Part shown: one piece after another, positions 1-7,860 of the stretch
How the letters are laid out: each line of letters opens with the position of its first letter
Numbering within the stretch: the stretch's first letter is position 1
NCBI RefSeq assembly: GCF_022346005.1
Contig: NZ_JAKRMY010000001.1
Location: 1 to 64,000, forward strand
Reading direction: 5' to 3'
DNA: 64,000 nucleotides
DNA from: Corynebacterium sp. ACRPS
Lineage (GTDB): Bacteria > Actinomycetota > Actinomycetes > Mycobacteriales > Mycobacteriaceae
The notes under the pieces: model-generated
Database searches by the model: none
What the model was told of the DNA's origin: nothing
Seen by the model: the letters and a program-made list of their open reading frames with translations, nothing else
Translations under genes and position numbers: made by a program

Positions 1-120
1 AACGAGACTGCGTCGCGCTTGAACTGCTCGGTGTAGGTCTTGCGTGGCATGGTGGAAAGGTACCTCACTTCCCCAGCGAGATGCTGGTTTCAAGGTGTCC
101 ACCATCTGGGGGTCAGGTCC
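1..120 (-). mobile_element. end of an IS3-type element, truncated by the window edge
   Basis: On the minus strand, bases 50 down to 1 read as the first residues of an IS3-family OrfA (start codon at 48-50, then PRKTYTEQFKRDAV), the usual helix-turn-helix protein N-terminus. Upstream of it the element ends in a terminal repeat whose last bases (about 109-120) match the outer end of the second IS3-type element at 1786-1797 (GGGGTCAGGTCC in both). The rest of the element lies outside the window. Confidence 0.7.
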
Positions 121-167
121 GTCTCGCTAAATAGAGCCGACAACAAAAACTAAAGAACGCCCTATGA

Positions 168-362
168 CAATCATCTTTTGCATCCATCAGATTCCACGAG
201 CGTTCACGCCAATTCTATGAACGAAAGCGCAATGAAGGCAAAAGACACAACGCCGCAGTAGTAGCACTCGCCCGCAGACGACTCAACGTCCTTTACGCCA
301 TGATGCGCAACTACGAGTATTACCACGACCCCGCCCCCGCAAAAGAAGCCGCAGCAGCTTAA
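168..362 (+). pseudogene. C-terminal remnant of an IS110-type transposase
   Basis: An open frame without a start codon runs to the TAA at 360-362. It reads as the conserved tail of IS110/IS116/IS902-family transposases: the FYERKR...GKRHNAAVVALARRRLNVLYAM region followed by a short A-rich end. An in-frame stop at 165-167 and the missing N-terminal DEDD and central domains show it is only a relic. The following bases to about 490 look like the non-coding end of that element. It is sandwiched between two IS3-type ends, so it was probably cut by a later insertion. Confidence 0.65.
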
Positions 363-531
363 CCCCTAACAGTGAAACAAGCCGCCTGGAAAAATCCCAG
401 TCGGCTACCAGTCGCGCGCAAAACAACACACCTAAAAATCCCGAGTTAGGGATCCGCCCCCGTCCACCCCACCCGCGAGATTGACAAACTACATAGGAAC
501 ACCCCCGGAAAGTAGACACGTCGGAGGGTAG

Positions 532-1413
532 CTATGCTACTAGGCTCAATGTAGCTGAATTAAGTGCTTCGAAGTCATCGGGGGCTTGAAAGTTGCACCA
601 GGAGTGTCGTCTGCGCGTGTTGTAGCGTATGCACCACCGGAAGACTTCCTGGCGGCAGCTGATTGGACTTTCGAAGACTTTCCAATCACGCAGGACTTCA
701 CGCTTGAAAGCGGCGTTAAACGATTCTGCTAGGGCGTTATCGGTACTTGTACCCACCGCTCCCATGGATTGGCGCACACCAAGCTGGGCGCAGTGGTCCC
801 TAAATGCCTGCGATGTGTAAACACTGCCGTAATCGGAATGGAAAATTGCCCCTGTAAGGCTTCCGCGGACCTTTCTAGCATGAGACAAAGCTTCGATAAC
901 CAGCGATACCCGCATGCGATCCGCGAGTGCATGGCCAACGAGCTTGCGCGAGTAGGCGTCGATGACTGTGGCCAGGTACATATTCTTGCCGCCCTTACAC
1001 GGCAGGTACGTAATGTCGCCTACGTACACGTGGTTGGGCCTGTCCGCAGTGAATTTGCGGCCTACTAAATCTGGCATGGCTCGGTCGCCAGGCTTACGCC
1101 GAGTGGTGATGCATCGACGCTGTTTCGAAAAGCCTTTAAGCCCCATGGATTTCATGATGCGTGCGACCTTCTTGTGATTGATTGGGCGAATGCCCGAATC
1201 GTTGTTGAGGCTTGCAGCGATGCGTTTAGCACCATAAAGCCCGTGCTCATCATCGAAGATGGTCTTGATTCTTGCGCCAATAAGAGCATCGGAACACGTC
1301 TTTAACCTGCGATTTTCGCGGGTGTTGAGCCATTTGTAGAATGAGGATCGATTGAGCTTTAACACGTGGCACATCCGTGTGAGCCGAGTACTCGGTTCGG
1401 TGGTCATAGACAA
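532..1413 (-). CDS. IS3-family transposase OrfB (DDE integrase), probably 5'-frameshifted
   Basis: The 293-residue product has the retroviral-type integrase core: the first Asp in VGDITYLP, the second in FHSDYGSVY and the Glu in ALAESFNAAFKREV, with an HTH_21-like N-terminal part (LKLNRSSFYKW). It would normally be made as an OrfAB fusion by programmed frameshifting. Here the open frame is the same as that of orfA, separated from it by the orfA stop. The expected N-terminal OrfB segment (RFQFVYDHRTEYS) is readable in another frame at 1423-1385 and rejoins the present frame only if one base near 1384 is ignored. The annotated start (TTG) is therefore a consequence of the lesion. Confidence 0.75.
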   Translation of the reverse strand: MSMTTEPSTRLTRMCHVLKLNRSSFYKWLNTRENRRLKTCSDALIGARIKTIFDDEHGLYGAKRIAASLNNDSGIRPINHKKVARIMKSMGLKGFSKQRRCITTRRKPGDRAMPDLVGRKFTADRPNHVYVGDITYLPCKGGKNMYLATVIDAYSRKLVGHALADRMRVSLVIEALSHARKVRGSLTGAIFHSDYGSVYTSQAFRDHCAQLGVRQSMGAVGTSTDNALAESFNAAFKREVLRDWKVFESPISCRQEVFRWCIRYNTRRRHSWCNFQAPDDFEALNSATLSLVA

Positions 1414-1425
1414 ACTGGAAGCGGA

Positions 1426-1725
1426 TTACCAGCGTGTCTCTTTGGCAAAATACTTCGCGGCCTTGCGCAGGATGTCGCGTTCTTCGCGCAGCTTCGCGTT
1501 CTCTCTTTCTAACTGACAGATCCGCTCTGAATCAGTCATCACTTGAGCTTCATCGCGCAGGGTCTTCGTGCGGGCACGTTTGCCGGTGCCGTACTGCTTG
1601 ATCCAAGAATAAAGTGAGGAACGATTGACTCCTAGCTCTGCTGAAGCCACGTGAAGTGAGAGGTCCTCATTATTTTCGCAGAGGGCCACAGCATCACGTT
1701 TGAAGTGTTAGGAATACCTAGGCAT
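1426..1725 (-). pseudogene. IS3-family transposase OrfA with premature stop
   Basis: OrfA is the helix-turn-helix/leucine-zipper partner of the IS3 transposase and binds the element ends. From the natural ATG at 1723-1725 the frame reads MPRYS, then TAA at 1708-1710, then HFKRDAVALCENNEDL and on to KYFAKETRW before the stop at 1426. A CAA to TAA change would explain the stop. A GTG at 1687-1689 could restart an 87-residue protein lacking the first residues. The downstream part has the HTH (ELGVNRSSLYSWIKQYG) and a coiled coil (QLERENAKLREERDILRKA). Confidence 0.7.
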
Positions 1726-1954
1726 GGTGGTAGATTACCTTTCTTCCCAACCCAACCGGGCTGGATATCAGGTGTCTACCTAACAGGGGTCAGGTCCTTT
1801 TGCTACTTTTTGCCGCAATGGGGTTCCTTTCTAACTTTGGATGTTTTTATCAGTATTGGTTTTGTGAGATTTTTGGGTATTGGCGTTGTCAAATCGTTGT
1901 CGCAAAACGTGGCAACATAAATTACTCCCTGGTCAGACCCTTACATTACGTTAG

Positions 1955-1984
1955 TTGGTGTGAGTTCGAGTCTCACCAGAGGCA
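1955..1984 (+). tRNA. 3' fragment of a tRNA gene (T arm and acceptor strand only)
   Basis: Bases 1960-1976 form a perfect T arm: stem GTGAG/CTCAC closing the loop TTCGAGT. They are followed by a seven-base acceptor 3' strand (CAGAGGC, 1977-1983) and a discriminator A. The matching 5' acceptor strand GCCTCTG, D arm and anticodon arm are absent from the upstream 100 bases, so this is not a functional tRNA. The acceptor would fit a lysine-type tRNA, but the identity cannot be fixed without the anticodon. Such 3' ends are typical attL/attR remnants of elements that integrate into tRNA genes. Confidence 0.65.
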
Positions 1985-1989
1985 CATTT

Positions 1990-2038
1990 CAACCCCGCTT
2001 CCTTCCGGATAAATATCCACGGAGGAAGCGGGGTTTCG
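1990..2038 (+). terminator. rho-independent terminator behind the tRNA remnant
   Basis: An 11-base-pair stem (CCCCGCTTCCT with AGGAAGCGGGG) is followed by TTTCGT. It sits 8 bases after the tRNA fragment, in the position of the original tRNA terminator. Confidence 0.65.
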
Positions 2039-2340
2039 TCATGCCACCTTGTTTATCTTGCTGCTGCCTCGATTGTGCGTATATCCTTCCACGAATTGCA
2101 TATTTACACAACGCTCGAGAAGCATAGCCGTTGCAAAATAACACGTTCTTCCCTCGAGACTTTAAGCACAAGCCCATCTCATATAAGGTAGATAACCGTT
2201 AAAGTAATGAAAGATATGCAGACTTAAACCACCGCGGGCGATGGTGCACCACGCCGTTCGGTCTTGAGCCACGAGTTTTTGGCACCCCGAGTGGCCCGTC
2301 AACCGCAGTCATGTCTTATACCCAGGTAGATTTTTAATTT
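2039..2340. other. intergenic region, nothing recognised
   Basis: About 300 bases between the tRNA-remnant terminator and the DUF368 gene. I see no credible coding frame, RNA or repeat. The promoter for the downstream operon should lie in the AT-richer last 60 bases. Confidence 0.4.
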
Positions 2341-3177
2341 ATGCACTATATTTTGAACGCCATTCGTGGCGCCCTCATCGGTATGGCCGAGCTGGTTCCC
2401 GGCATCTCCGGCGGAACCGTCGCCCTCATCGTGGGGATTTATGAGCGCGCCGTCCGCAATGCCAATGACCTCATTTCCGGCAACTTTAAAAAGGTCGAGT
2501 GGTCCTTTCTGGGCTCTGTCGCCGTCGGCATGCTGATCGCCGTCTTTGGCTTTTCCACGCTCCTATCCAACTTCGTCGACAACAACGTCTCTGCCTCCAG
2601 CGCACTCTTTTTAGGCATGGTGGTCATCTCCATCATCGTTCCGCTATCCATGTTGTCCAAGGCTGAGCGCACCGCCCCCTCCTCCATCATCGCGTTTATC
2701 GCTGCTGCGGTCGTAATTTTCATCGTCACGGGCTTTACCTCCGAGCCGCAGAATGACCCGAGCCTCATCGTGGTCTTCTTTGCGGCAGCGATTGCTGTAT
2801 GCGCGCTAATCCTGCCGGGCATTTCCGGTTCGCTCATTTTGCTAACTATGGGGCTGTACCAGCCGATCATCGGCGCGGTATCAGACCGCGAGTTGGGCAC
2901 CATGGGTGTTTTTGCATTAGGCGCCCTGTGCGGACTCGCCGCCTTCATCAAGTTGCTCAACTATTTGCTCAGCAGCCACCGCGCCCCCACCTTGGCCGCG
3001 ATGGCGGGCTTCATGCTGGGCTCCCTGCGCGCCTTGTGGCCGTGGGGTGCAGACCAGGATGCCTCTTCGGGCGCCATCATCGGATACTTCATCCTCGGTG
3101 CCATTATCGTGTCCGTCTTCATCTACGTAGACCGCAGGAACGCGCGTGCCATTGGGGAAAGGACGGCGGAATATTAA
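2341..3177 (+). CDS. DUF368 / PopT-type polytopic membrane protein
   Basis: 278 residues with many hydrophobic segments and the DUF368 hallmark near the N-terminus (GMAELVPGISGGTVALI, about residues 15-31), echoed by a second glycine-rich turn (LPGISGSL) in the second half, giving an internal two-fold repeat. DUF368 proteins were recently identified as undecaprenyl-phosphate translocases (PopT) that recycle the lipid carrier for cell-wall synthesis. That function is inferred here from the family. The stop codon overlaps the start of the following binding-protein gene (TAATG), so the gene is co-translated with an amino-acid ABC transporter, an unusual pairing. Confidence 0.8.
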   Translation: MHYILNAIRGALIGMAELVPGISGGTVALIVGIYERAVRNANDLISGNFKKVEWSFLGSVAVGMLIAVFGFSTLLSNFVDNNVSASSALFLGMVVISIIVPLSMLSKAERTAPSSIIAFIAAAVVIFIVTGFTSEPQNDPSLIVVFFAAAIAVCALILPGISGSLILLTMGLYQPIIGAVSDRELGTMGVFALGALCGLAAFIKLLNYLLSSHRAPTLAAMAGFMLGSLRALWPWGADQDASSGAIIGYFILGAIIVSVFIYVDRRNARAIGERTAEY

Positions 3178-4064
3178 TGCCCTGGGCGATTAATCATCGA
3201 CCACTCACGGCTGTCGTTATGGCGTGCGTACTCCCCTTGAGCGCGTGCGTGGTCAACGAGGAGGATTCGACTCCAGAGGGCTGGGAGGAACCACAGACCA
3301 GCGAGGTTCCCGAGATCGCCGCGATGTACCACGACGATGACGGCGTGCTGACGGCGGGAACGAACCCGCCCTATGCCCCGTTTCAGCTCAAGGACTCCCA
3401 CGGAGATCTGCAGGGCGTAGAGCTCGACCTTGCCCGCGCCGTAGCCGGGGTGCTGGGTCTGAAATTCCAGGCCCTGGAGCAAGACTTCTCCATGATCCTG
3501 CCGGCGGTACAGTCCGGCCAGATAGACATGGGAGCCTCCGGGTTTACGGATACGGCCGATCGCCGCGATGAGTTCGACTTCGTGGATCACCTCTATGCGG
3601 GCATCCAGTGGGCAGAGCTTGTCGATGGCCCCAATATGGTCGATCCCCAAAACCCTTGCGGTTTGACCGTCGCCGTGCAGCGCACCACCGTGTCCGAGAC
3701 CGACGATGTACGCCCCAAGCAAGAGGCCTGCGACGGCGATCTCACCGTCTTGTCCTATGACACTGGGGATAACGCCGCGCTCGCCGTCCTGATGGGCCGC
3801 GCCGATGCCCTATCCGCAGACTCGCCGGTAACGGCTTGGGCGGTCAATCGCTCCGAGGGAAAGATGCGCGCAGTGGGCGATATGTTCCAGGCCTCTCCTT
3901 ATGGCTTCGCGGTTCCGAAGGACTCGGACTTGGGCAAGGCCTCGGCTGCAGCCCTCCAGCATCTTATCGATACCGGTGAGTACGCGGAGATCTTGGCCCG
4001 CTGGGGAATTGAGGATGGATTAGTAGACCAGGCGATGATTAATGAAAGGCCCATCAATGGTTAA
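3177..4064 (+). CDS. amino-acid ABC transporter, substrate-binding lipoprotein
   Basis: 295 residues. A lipoprotein signal with lipobox LSAC (Cys24) leads into a periplasmic-binding-protein family 3 fold: GTNPPYAPFQ near the start of lobe I, VELDLARAVAGVLG, and GFTDTADRRDEFDFVDH, the typical polar-amino-acid binder signature. It should be anchored outside the membrane and deliver glutamate/glutamine-type or another polar amino acid to the permease encoded next. The start at 3177 was chosen because it overlaps the preceding stop and begins directly before the signal peptide; the same frame is open further upstream but has no signal there. Substrate cannot be assigned from sequence alone. Confidence 0.85.
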   Translation: MPWAINHRPLTAVVMACVLPLSACVVNEEDSTPEGWEEPQTSEVPEIAAMYHDDDGVLTAGTNPPYAPFQLKDSHGDLQGVELDLARAVAGVLGLKFQALEQDFSMILPAVQSGQIDMGASGFTDTADRRDEFDFVDHLYAGIQWAELVDGPNMVDPQNPCGLTVAVQRTTVSETDDVRPKQEACDGDLTVLSYDTGDNAALAVLMGRADALSADSPVTAWAVNRSEGKMRAVGDMFQASPYGFAVPKDSDLGKASAAALQHLIDTGEYAEILARWGIEDGLVDQAMINERPING

Positions 4065-5010
4065 CGAGCACAAAGACACAGCCGGCCCTACGGCACAGCA
4101 GGAGGCACCCGCCAAGGTTGAAGCCCGGCCTCTGCGCCACCCCTGGCGGTGGATTTTTGCCGCTGTACTGTTGATCCTCGGCCTGTGGTTTGTCATAGCC
4201 TCCGCGCGCAACGAGGCCTTTGGGTGGGATACGTACTTCCAGTATCTCTTTGACCGGCGCATCGCCATCGCCTCCCTGCATACGATTGCGATCACCATCT
4301 TGTCCATGATCATTGGCGTGGTAGGCGGCGCCATCCTCGCCGTGATGCGCATGTCGCCCAATCCCATCCTGCGTGCCATTTCCTGGATCTTCTTGTGGAT
4401 TTTTCGCGGCACCCCGATTTATGTCCAGCTGGTTTTCTGGGGCTTGCTCTCCGCGATTTACCAGTCCATCAACTTGGGCTTTGCAGAGGTTTCCCTGCAA
4501 AGCGTGTTGACCAATGCCTTCTTCTTGGCGGTCATGGGCTTGGGACTCAATGAGGCCGCCTATATGGCCGAAATCGTGCGCTCGGGCATTTCCTCAGTGC
4601 CGGAAGGACAAAAGGAAGCCTCCAAGGCCCTCGGCATGTCTTGGTGGATGACCATGCGGCGCACCGTATTGCCGCAGGCGATGCGCATCATCATCCCGCC
4701 GACAGGCAATGAGTTCATTTCCCTGCTCAAGACCTCGTCACTGGTGGTGGCCATCCCCTATACCCACGAGATCTTCGGCCGCGCCACGGACATTTCCGCA
4801 GCCCTCTTCCAGCCCATTCCGCTCTTGATGGTCGCCGCCTCGTGGTACTTGGTCATTACTTCCCTGCTCATGGTGGGCCAGTATTTCCTCGAGCGCCACT
4901 TTGAGCGCGGCGCCACCCGCGAGCTCACCGGGCGCCAACTTGCCGCGCTTGCCGATGCCGAAGGTACTATCCCCCGCAACGTCTCCGTAATCCAGGAGGG
5001 TAAAAACTAA
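4057..5010 (+). CDS. amino-acid ABC transporter permease (HisM/GlnP type)
   Basis: 317 residues. A charged N-terminal extension precedes the inner-membrane permease domain, with the EAA-loop region [19 protein letters not shown] and the following [15 protein letters not shown] stretch that contacts the ATPase. The start at 4057 is preferred over ATG 4042 because AAAGG lies seven bases before it. It overlaps the binding-protein gene by eight bases and its own stop overlaps the ATPase start (TAATG), so the transporter genes are translationally coupled. A single permease gene implies a homodimer. Confidence 0.88.
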   Translation: MVNEHKDTAGPTAQQEAPAKVEARPLRHPWRWIFAAVLLILGLWFVIASARNEAFGWDTYFQYLFDRRIAIASLHTIAITILSMIIGVVGGAILAVMRMSPNPILRAISWIFLWIFRGTPIYVQLVFWGLLSAIYQSINLGFAEVSLQSVLTNAFFLAVMGLGLNEAAYMAEIVRSGISSVPEGQKEASKALGMSWWMTMRRTVLPQAMRIIIPPTGNEFISLLKTSSLVVAIPYTHEIFGRATDISAALFQPIPLLMVAASWYLVITSLLMVGQYFLERHFERGATRELTGRQLAALADAEGTIPRNVSVIQEGKN

Positions 5011-5774
5011 TGACTACTCCCATGATTTCCGCCCAGAATGTGCACAAATCCTTCGGGCAATTCGAGGTGCTCAAGGGTATTGACTTAGAGGTCCAACCCG
5101 GCGAGGTTGCCTGCCTTTTAGGTCCTTCCGGTTCCGGTAAGTCGACCTTCCTGCGCTGCGTTAACCACCTGGATAAGGCCACGGCGGGCCGCCTTTATGT
5201 CGATGGTGAGCTCATTGGTTACCGCGAAAAGAATGGAATCCTCTACGAAATCAGTGAGAAGCAGGCTGCGCAGCAGCGCTCCGATATCGGCATGGTATTC
5301 CAGTCTTTTAACCTCTTCCCCCACCGCACGGTGATTGAAAACATCATTGAAGCACCGATGCAGGTTAAGAAGATGCCAGAGGATAAGGCCCGGAAGCGTG
5401 CCATGGAGCTATTAGATGAGGTGGGACTTGCGGCGAAGGCCGATAATTACCCGGTCCAGCTGTCCGGTGGCCAGCAGCAGCGCGTGGCCATTGCTCGCGC
5501 CGTGGCGATGGACCCCAAGCTCATGCTTTTCGATGAACCTACTTCCGCCCTCGATCCCGAGCTCGTCGGCGAGGTCCTTCGCGTGATGAAGGATCTCGCG
5601 GCCCAGGGCATGACCATGCTCGTGGTGACCCATGAGATGGGCTTTGCGCGCGAGGTCGCCGATAAAATTTTCTTCATGGACAGCGGCGTAGTCCTAGAGT
5701 CCGGTACCCCGGCTGAAGTGCTCGAAACCCCACAGCAGCCGCGCACCAAGGAGTTCTTATCCTCCCTGCTTTAG
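5010..5774 (+). CDS. amino-acid ABC transporter ATP-binding protein
   Basis: 254 residues of the polar-amino-acid ATPase family. Walker [10 protein letters not shown] lies near residue 37, the Q-loop is [10 protein letters not shown], the signature is [14 protein letters not shown], and Walker B with the catalytic Glu is [11 protein letters not shown], followed by the switch His in [13 protein letters not shown]. An insertion of about 15 residues ([14 protein letters not shown]) before the Q-loop is common in GlnQ/ArtP-type subunits. It closes the operon that starts with the DUF368 gene. Confidence 0.92.
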   Translation: MTTPMISAQNVHKSFGQFEVLKGIDLEVQPGEVACLLGPSGSGKSTFLRCVNHLDKATAGRLYVDGELIGYREKNGILYEISEKQAAQQRSDIGMVFQSFNLFPHRTVIENIIEAPMQVKKMPEDKARKRAMELLDEVGLAAKADNYPVQLSGGQQQRVAIARAVAMDPKLMLFDEPTSALDPELVGEVLRVMKDLAAQGMTMLVVTHEMGFAREVADKIFFMDSGVVLESGTPAEVLETPQQPRTKEFLSSLL

Positions 5775-5802
5775 GTGGGCTTCGCGCGGTGCCGGCCGCG
5801 CC

Positions 5803-6549
5803 CTAGGAACCGTAGGTGACGATGCCGCGAATCAGTGCACTGAGTGCACCGAGGCTTGCTACCGATAGCGACAGTGCGCGCGCGATATTCCTGGAGACTA
5901 CATGCGCGATGCGCGTGCCCAGCCAGATGCCGATAAACATGCCGGCAATGCCTGCGGGCCAAATGATCCAGGGCAAGCCATCAAATGTCGCTGCACCGAG
6001 CGCCGTCTTGGTGATAACGGAAAAGAGCCCGCCCACCACAAAAATCGGCTGCAAGGTCGCTGTATACATGGCTTGCGGCCATTTGGCTGCCTGGGCGTAG
6101 ACGGTAATGACCGGGCCTGCCACTCCCGCCAAAGTATTGGTAAATCCGCCAAGAATGCCCGCAGAAATGGCCGGGCCCTTGCCCTCCATCGGCGGGACGA
6201 ACCTAGCGCCGTAGGTCACCACCGCCAAGGCGATAAGAAGCGCTGCACCCACCACTATCAATAGGCCTGCGGTATCGATCTTGCTAATCAACGCCGCGGC
6301 CGCCAGAGAACCGATAATCATCACGGGCGCGATGAGCCCGAACATTCTCCAGCTCACATTGCGGCGGACAGTCACCGTGGTCAGCAGCGCATTGACCGCC
6401 GCCAAGACGTTGATCACGAGGATGCCTTCTACTGGGCCCATCACCAACATAAGAATGGGCCCGCCGATGAGGCCAAGCCCCATGCCGGAGACGCGTTGCA
6501 GCGTGGATCCCGCAACAACGACGGCAAAAATAGTCAGCGCCAATATCAT
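5803..6549 (-). CDS. TSUP (TauE/SafE) family membrane permease
   Basis: 248 residues, almost entirely hydrophobic, with about eight membrane segments and the glycine-rich starts of two TSUP halves (GMGLGLIGGPIL near residue 23 and the ISAGILGGFTNTLAGVAGP region in the second half). The family exports or imports sulfite, organosulfonates or related anions; the ligand here is unknown. Its ATG overlaps the coaD stop (ATGA), so it is the last gene of the coaD operon. The coupling does not by itself indicate a coenzyme A role. Confidence 0.8.
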   Translation of the reverse strand: MILALTIFAVVVAGSTLQRVSGMGLGLIGGPILMLVMGPVEGILVINVLAAVNALLTTVTVRRNVSWRMFGLIAPVMIIGSLAAAALISKIDTAGLLIVVGAALLIALAVVTYGARFVPPMEGKGPAISAGILGGFTNTLAGVAGPVITVYAQAAKWPQAMYTATLQPIFVVGGLFSVITKTALGAATFDGLPWIIWPAGIAGMFIGIWLGTRIAHVVSRNIARALSLSVASLGALSALIRGIVTYGS

Positions 6550-7019
6550 CGGCGGTATTTTTCTTTCACCGCTTGAACTACCGGATCCGGAAGCATCCCG
6601 GTGACCTCACCGCCGAATTGCGCGACCTGTTTGCACAGCGATGAGCTGATGTAGCCGTACTTTTCATCGGTAAGCAAAAAGACCGTATCGATGCCAGATA
6701 AACGCCGGTTCATCTGGGCCATCGGCAGTTCATATTCATAGTCCAGGGAAGAACGCAGCCCCTTGACCAAAACGTCGACGCCGTGCTGCGAGGTATAGTC
6801 CACGAGCAGGCCGGACCAGTAGTCCACGTTAATGCGCGCATCCACGCTTTGGCGGATGAGATCCATGCGCTCGTGCACGCTAAATAACCCGGAAGGCTTT
6901 TCTGGGTTGCCGGTAACGAGCACCGTAACCTCATCAAACATCTCGCTGGCACGCTCAAAAATATTCACGTGGCCAAGAGTGATGGGATCAAAAGAACCGG
7001 GACACACGGCTGTGGTCAT
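6546..7019 (-). CDS. coaD: phosphopantetheine adenylyltransferase
   Basis: 157 residues, the usual length. Catalyses the reversible transfer of AMP to 4'-phosphopantetheine, the penultimate step of coenzyme A synthesis, in the cytoplasm. The nucleotidyltransferase signature is clear: PGSFDPITLGHVNIFERA at residues 8-25 with the T-x-G-H motif, and the C-terminal YISSSLCKQVAQFGG that lines the active site. It follows rsmD by 15 bases, the conserved arrangement in actinobacteria, and overlaps the TSUP gene. Confidence 0.96.
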   Translation of the reverse strand: MTTAVCPGSFDPITLGHVNIFERASEMFDEVTVLVTGNPEKPSGLFSVHERMDLIRQSVDARINVDYWSGLLVDYTSQHGVDVLVKGLRSSLDYEYELPMAQMNRRLSGIDTVFLLTDEKYGYISSSLCKQVAQFGGEVTGMLPDPVVQAVKEKYRR

Positions 7020-7034
7020 ACAATATCTCTTTCT

Positions 7035-7628
7035 CTAGTTATCTAAGGTGTCATCGGCATCGTCAGTACCGGGACGGGTATAGACTGCCATATCCATGCG
7101 CGCGATGCCGAAGGTACGCTTCTTTAATTTCTGCCCCGTCGGCGCAAACCCTTCTGGCCAGTCGGTCTCGGGCGATTCAACGTGGCGTTCAATGACCACC
7201 ATCGCGTTATCCGTCAGCACAGGCTCTACTGCGGCGATGAGCCCGGGGACATCATCAAACGCATAAGGCGGATCGGCTAAAACCAGATCAAAGTAGCCGC
7301 GCGGGGCGCTGGCCAAGTACGTTGATACCTTCCGTTCCTCCACGCGGGCACCAGGATGCTTCACCACGCCAATGTTGTGCTTGATGATGGAGACCGCCGC
7401 AGGGTTGGACTCCACCAGCACTGCCTCGTCTGCCCCACGGCTTAATGCCTCCAAGCCCAAGGCGCCGGAACCAGCGAATAGGTCAAGCACCTTGGAGCCT
7501 GGGAACCCCCAGCGGGCATTCAACGAGGAAAAGAGGCCTTCCCTCGCGCGATCGGCGGTCGGGCGGGTTCCCTCTGCCGGAACTTTAATCGTGCGCCCCC
7601 GTGCTTCGCCTGCAATAATCCGCGTCAT
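7035..7628 (-). CDS. rsmD: 16S rRNA (guanine(966)-N(2))-methyltransferase
   Basis: 197 residues. Methylates G966 of 16S rRNA in the small ribosomal subunit using S-adenosylmethionine. Visible marks are the N-terminal MTRIIAGEARGR, the SAM-binding loop VLDLFAGSGALGLEALSRGA and the N-methyltransferase motif IV LADPPYAFD. The start codon is immediately next to the stop of the small lipoyl-domain gene, so the genes form one transcript. A C-terminal acidic tail (DADDTLDN type) extends slightly beyond the core. Confidence 0.95.
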   Translation of the reverse strand: MTRIIAGEARGRTIKVPAEGTRPTADRAREGLFSSLNARWGFPGSKVLDLFAGSGALGLEALSRGADEAVLVESNPAAVSIIKHNIGVVKHPGARVEERKVSTYLASAPRGYFDLVLADPPYAFDDVPGLIAAVEPVLTDNAMVVIERHVESPETDWPEGFAPTGQKLKKRTFGIARMDMAVYTRPGTDDADDTLDN

Positions 7629-7841
7629 TTACGCTTCTCCAATCTCCATAATTAAGTCTCCGCCAATAACATCGCTAAAATCCGCCACCGCAATGCGCGA
7701 AATCGTCCCTGGACCAGGGGACACGACCGGCGATTCCAGCTTCGTTGCCTCAACGGTAGCGAGCTCCTGACCAGTGCTAATTTTCTCGCCTACATCGACA
7801 TGGCAGCGAGCGATGCCCGCGAAGGGGGCGTAGATTTTCAT
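7629..7841 (-). CDS. small biotinyl/lipoyl-domain protein
   Basis: 70 residues forming one biotinyl/lipoyl swinging domain: MKIYAPFAGIARCHVDVGEKISTG, then the hairpin with the modifiable lysine, then GTISRIAVADFSDVIGGDLI. The hairpin reads EATKLESP rather than the classical biotin AMKM, so biotinylation is uncertain although the lysine is in place. Free-standing carriers of this kind are found in actinobacteria beside recG and rsmD. A partner enzyme is not encoded nearby. Confidence 0.75.
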   Translation of the reverse strand: MKIYAPFAGIARCHVDVGEKISTGQELATVEATKLESPVVSPGPGTISRIAVADFSDVIGGDLIMEIGEA

Positions 7842-7860
7842 ACCTATAGCCTATCCCCTC

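Larger units (their letters stand above)
496..1797 (-). mobile_element. IS3-family insertion sequence with damaged orfs
   Basis: The element is bounded by imperfect terminal inverted repeats. The left end at 496-519 (GGAAC, then CCCCCGG, then AGTAGACAC) corresponds to the reverse complement of the right end at about 1773-1797 (GGACC, GACCCC, GGTAGACAC). It carries orfA and orfB of the usual IS3 layout on the minus strand. orfA has an internal stop at codon 6, and orfB shows a one-base frame change near 1384. No convincing target-site duplication could be seen, so a rearranged insertion site is possible. The copy is probably immobile on its own. Confidence 0.75.

Noticed and set aside
1920-1945. 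CCTGGTCAGACCCTTAC as the inverted repeat of another IS
   Set aside because: It resembles the IS3-type ends only over about eight bases and no partner repeat was found.
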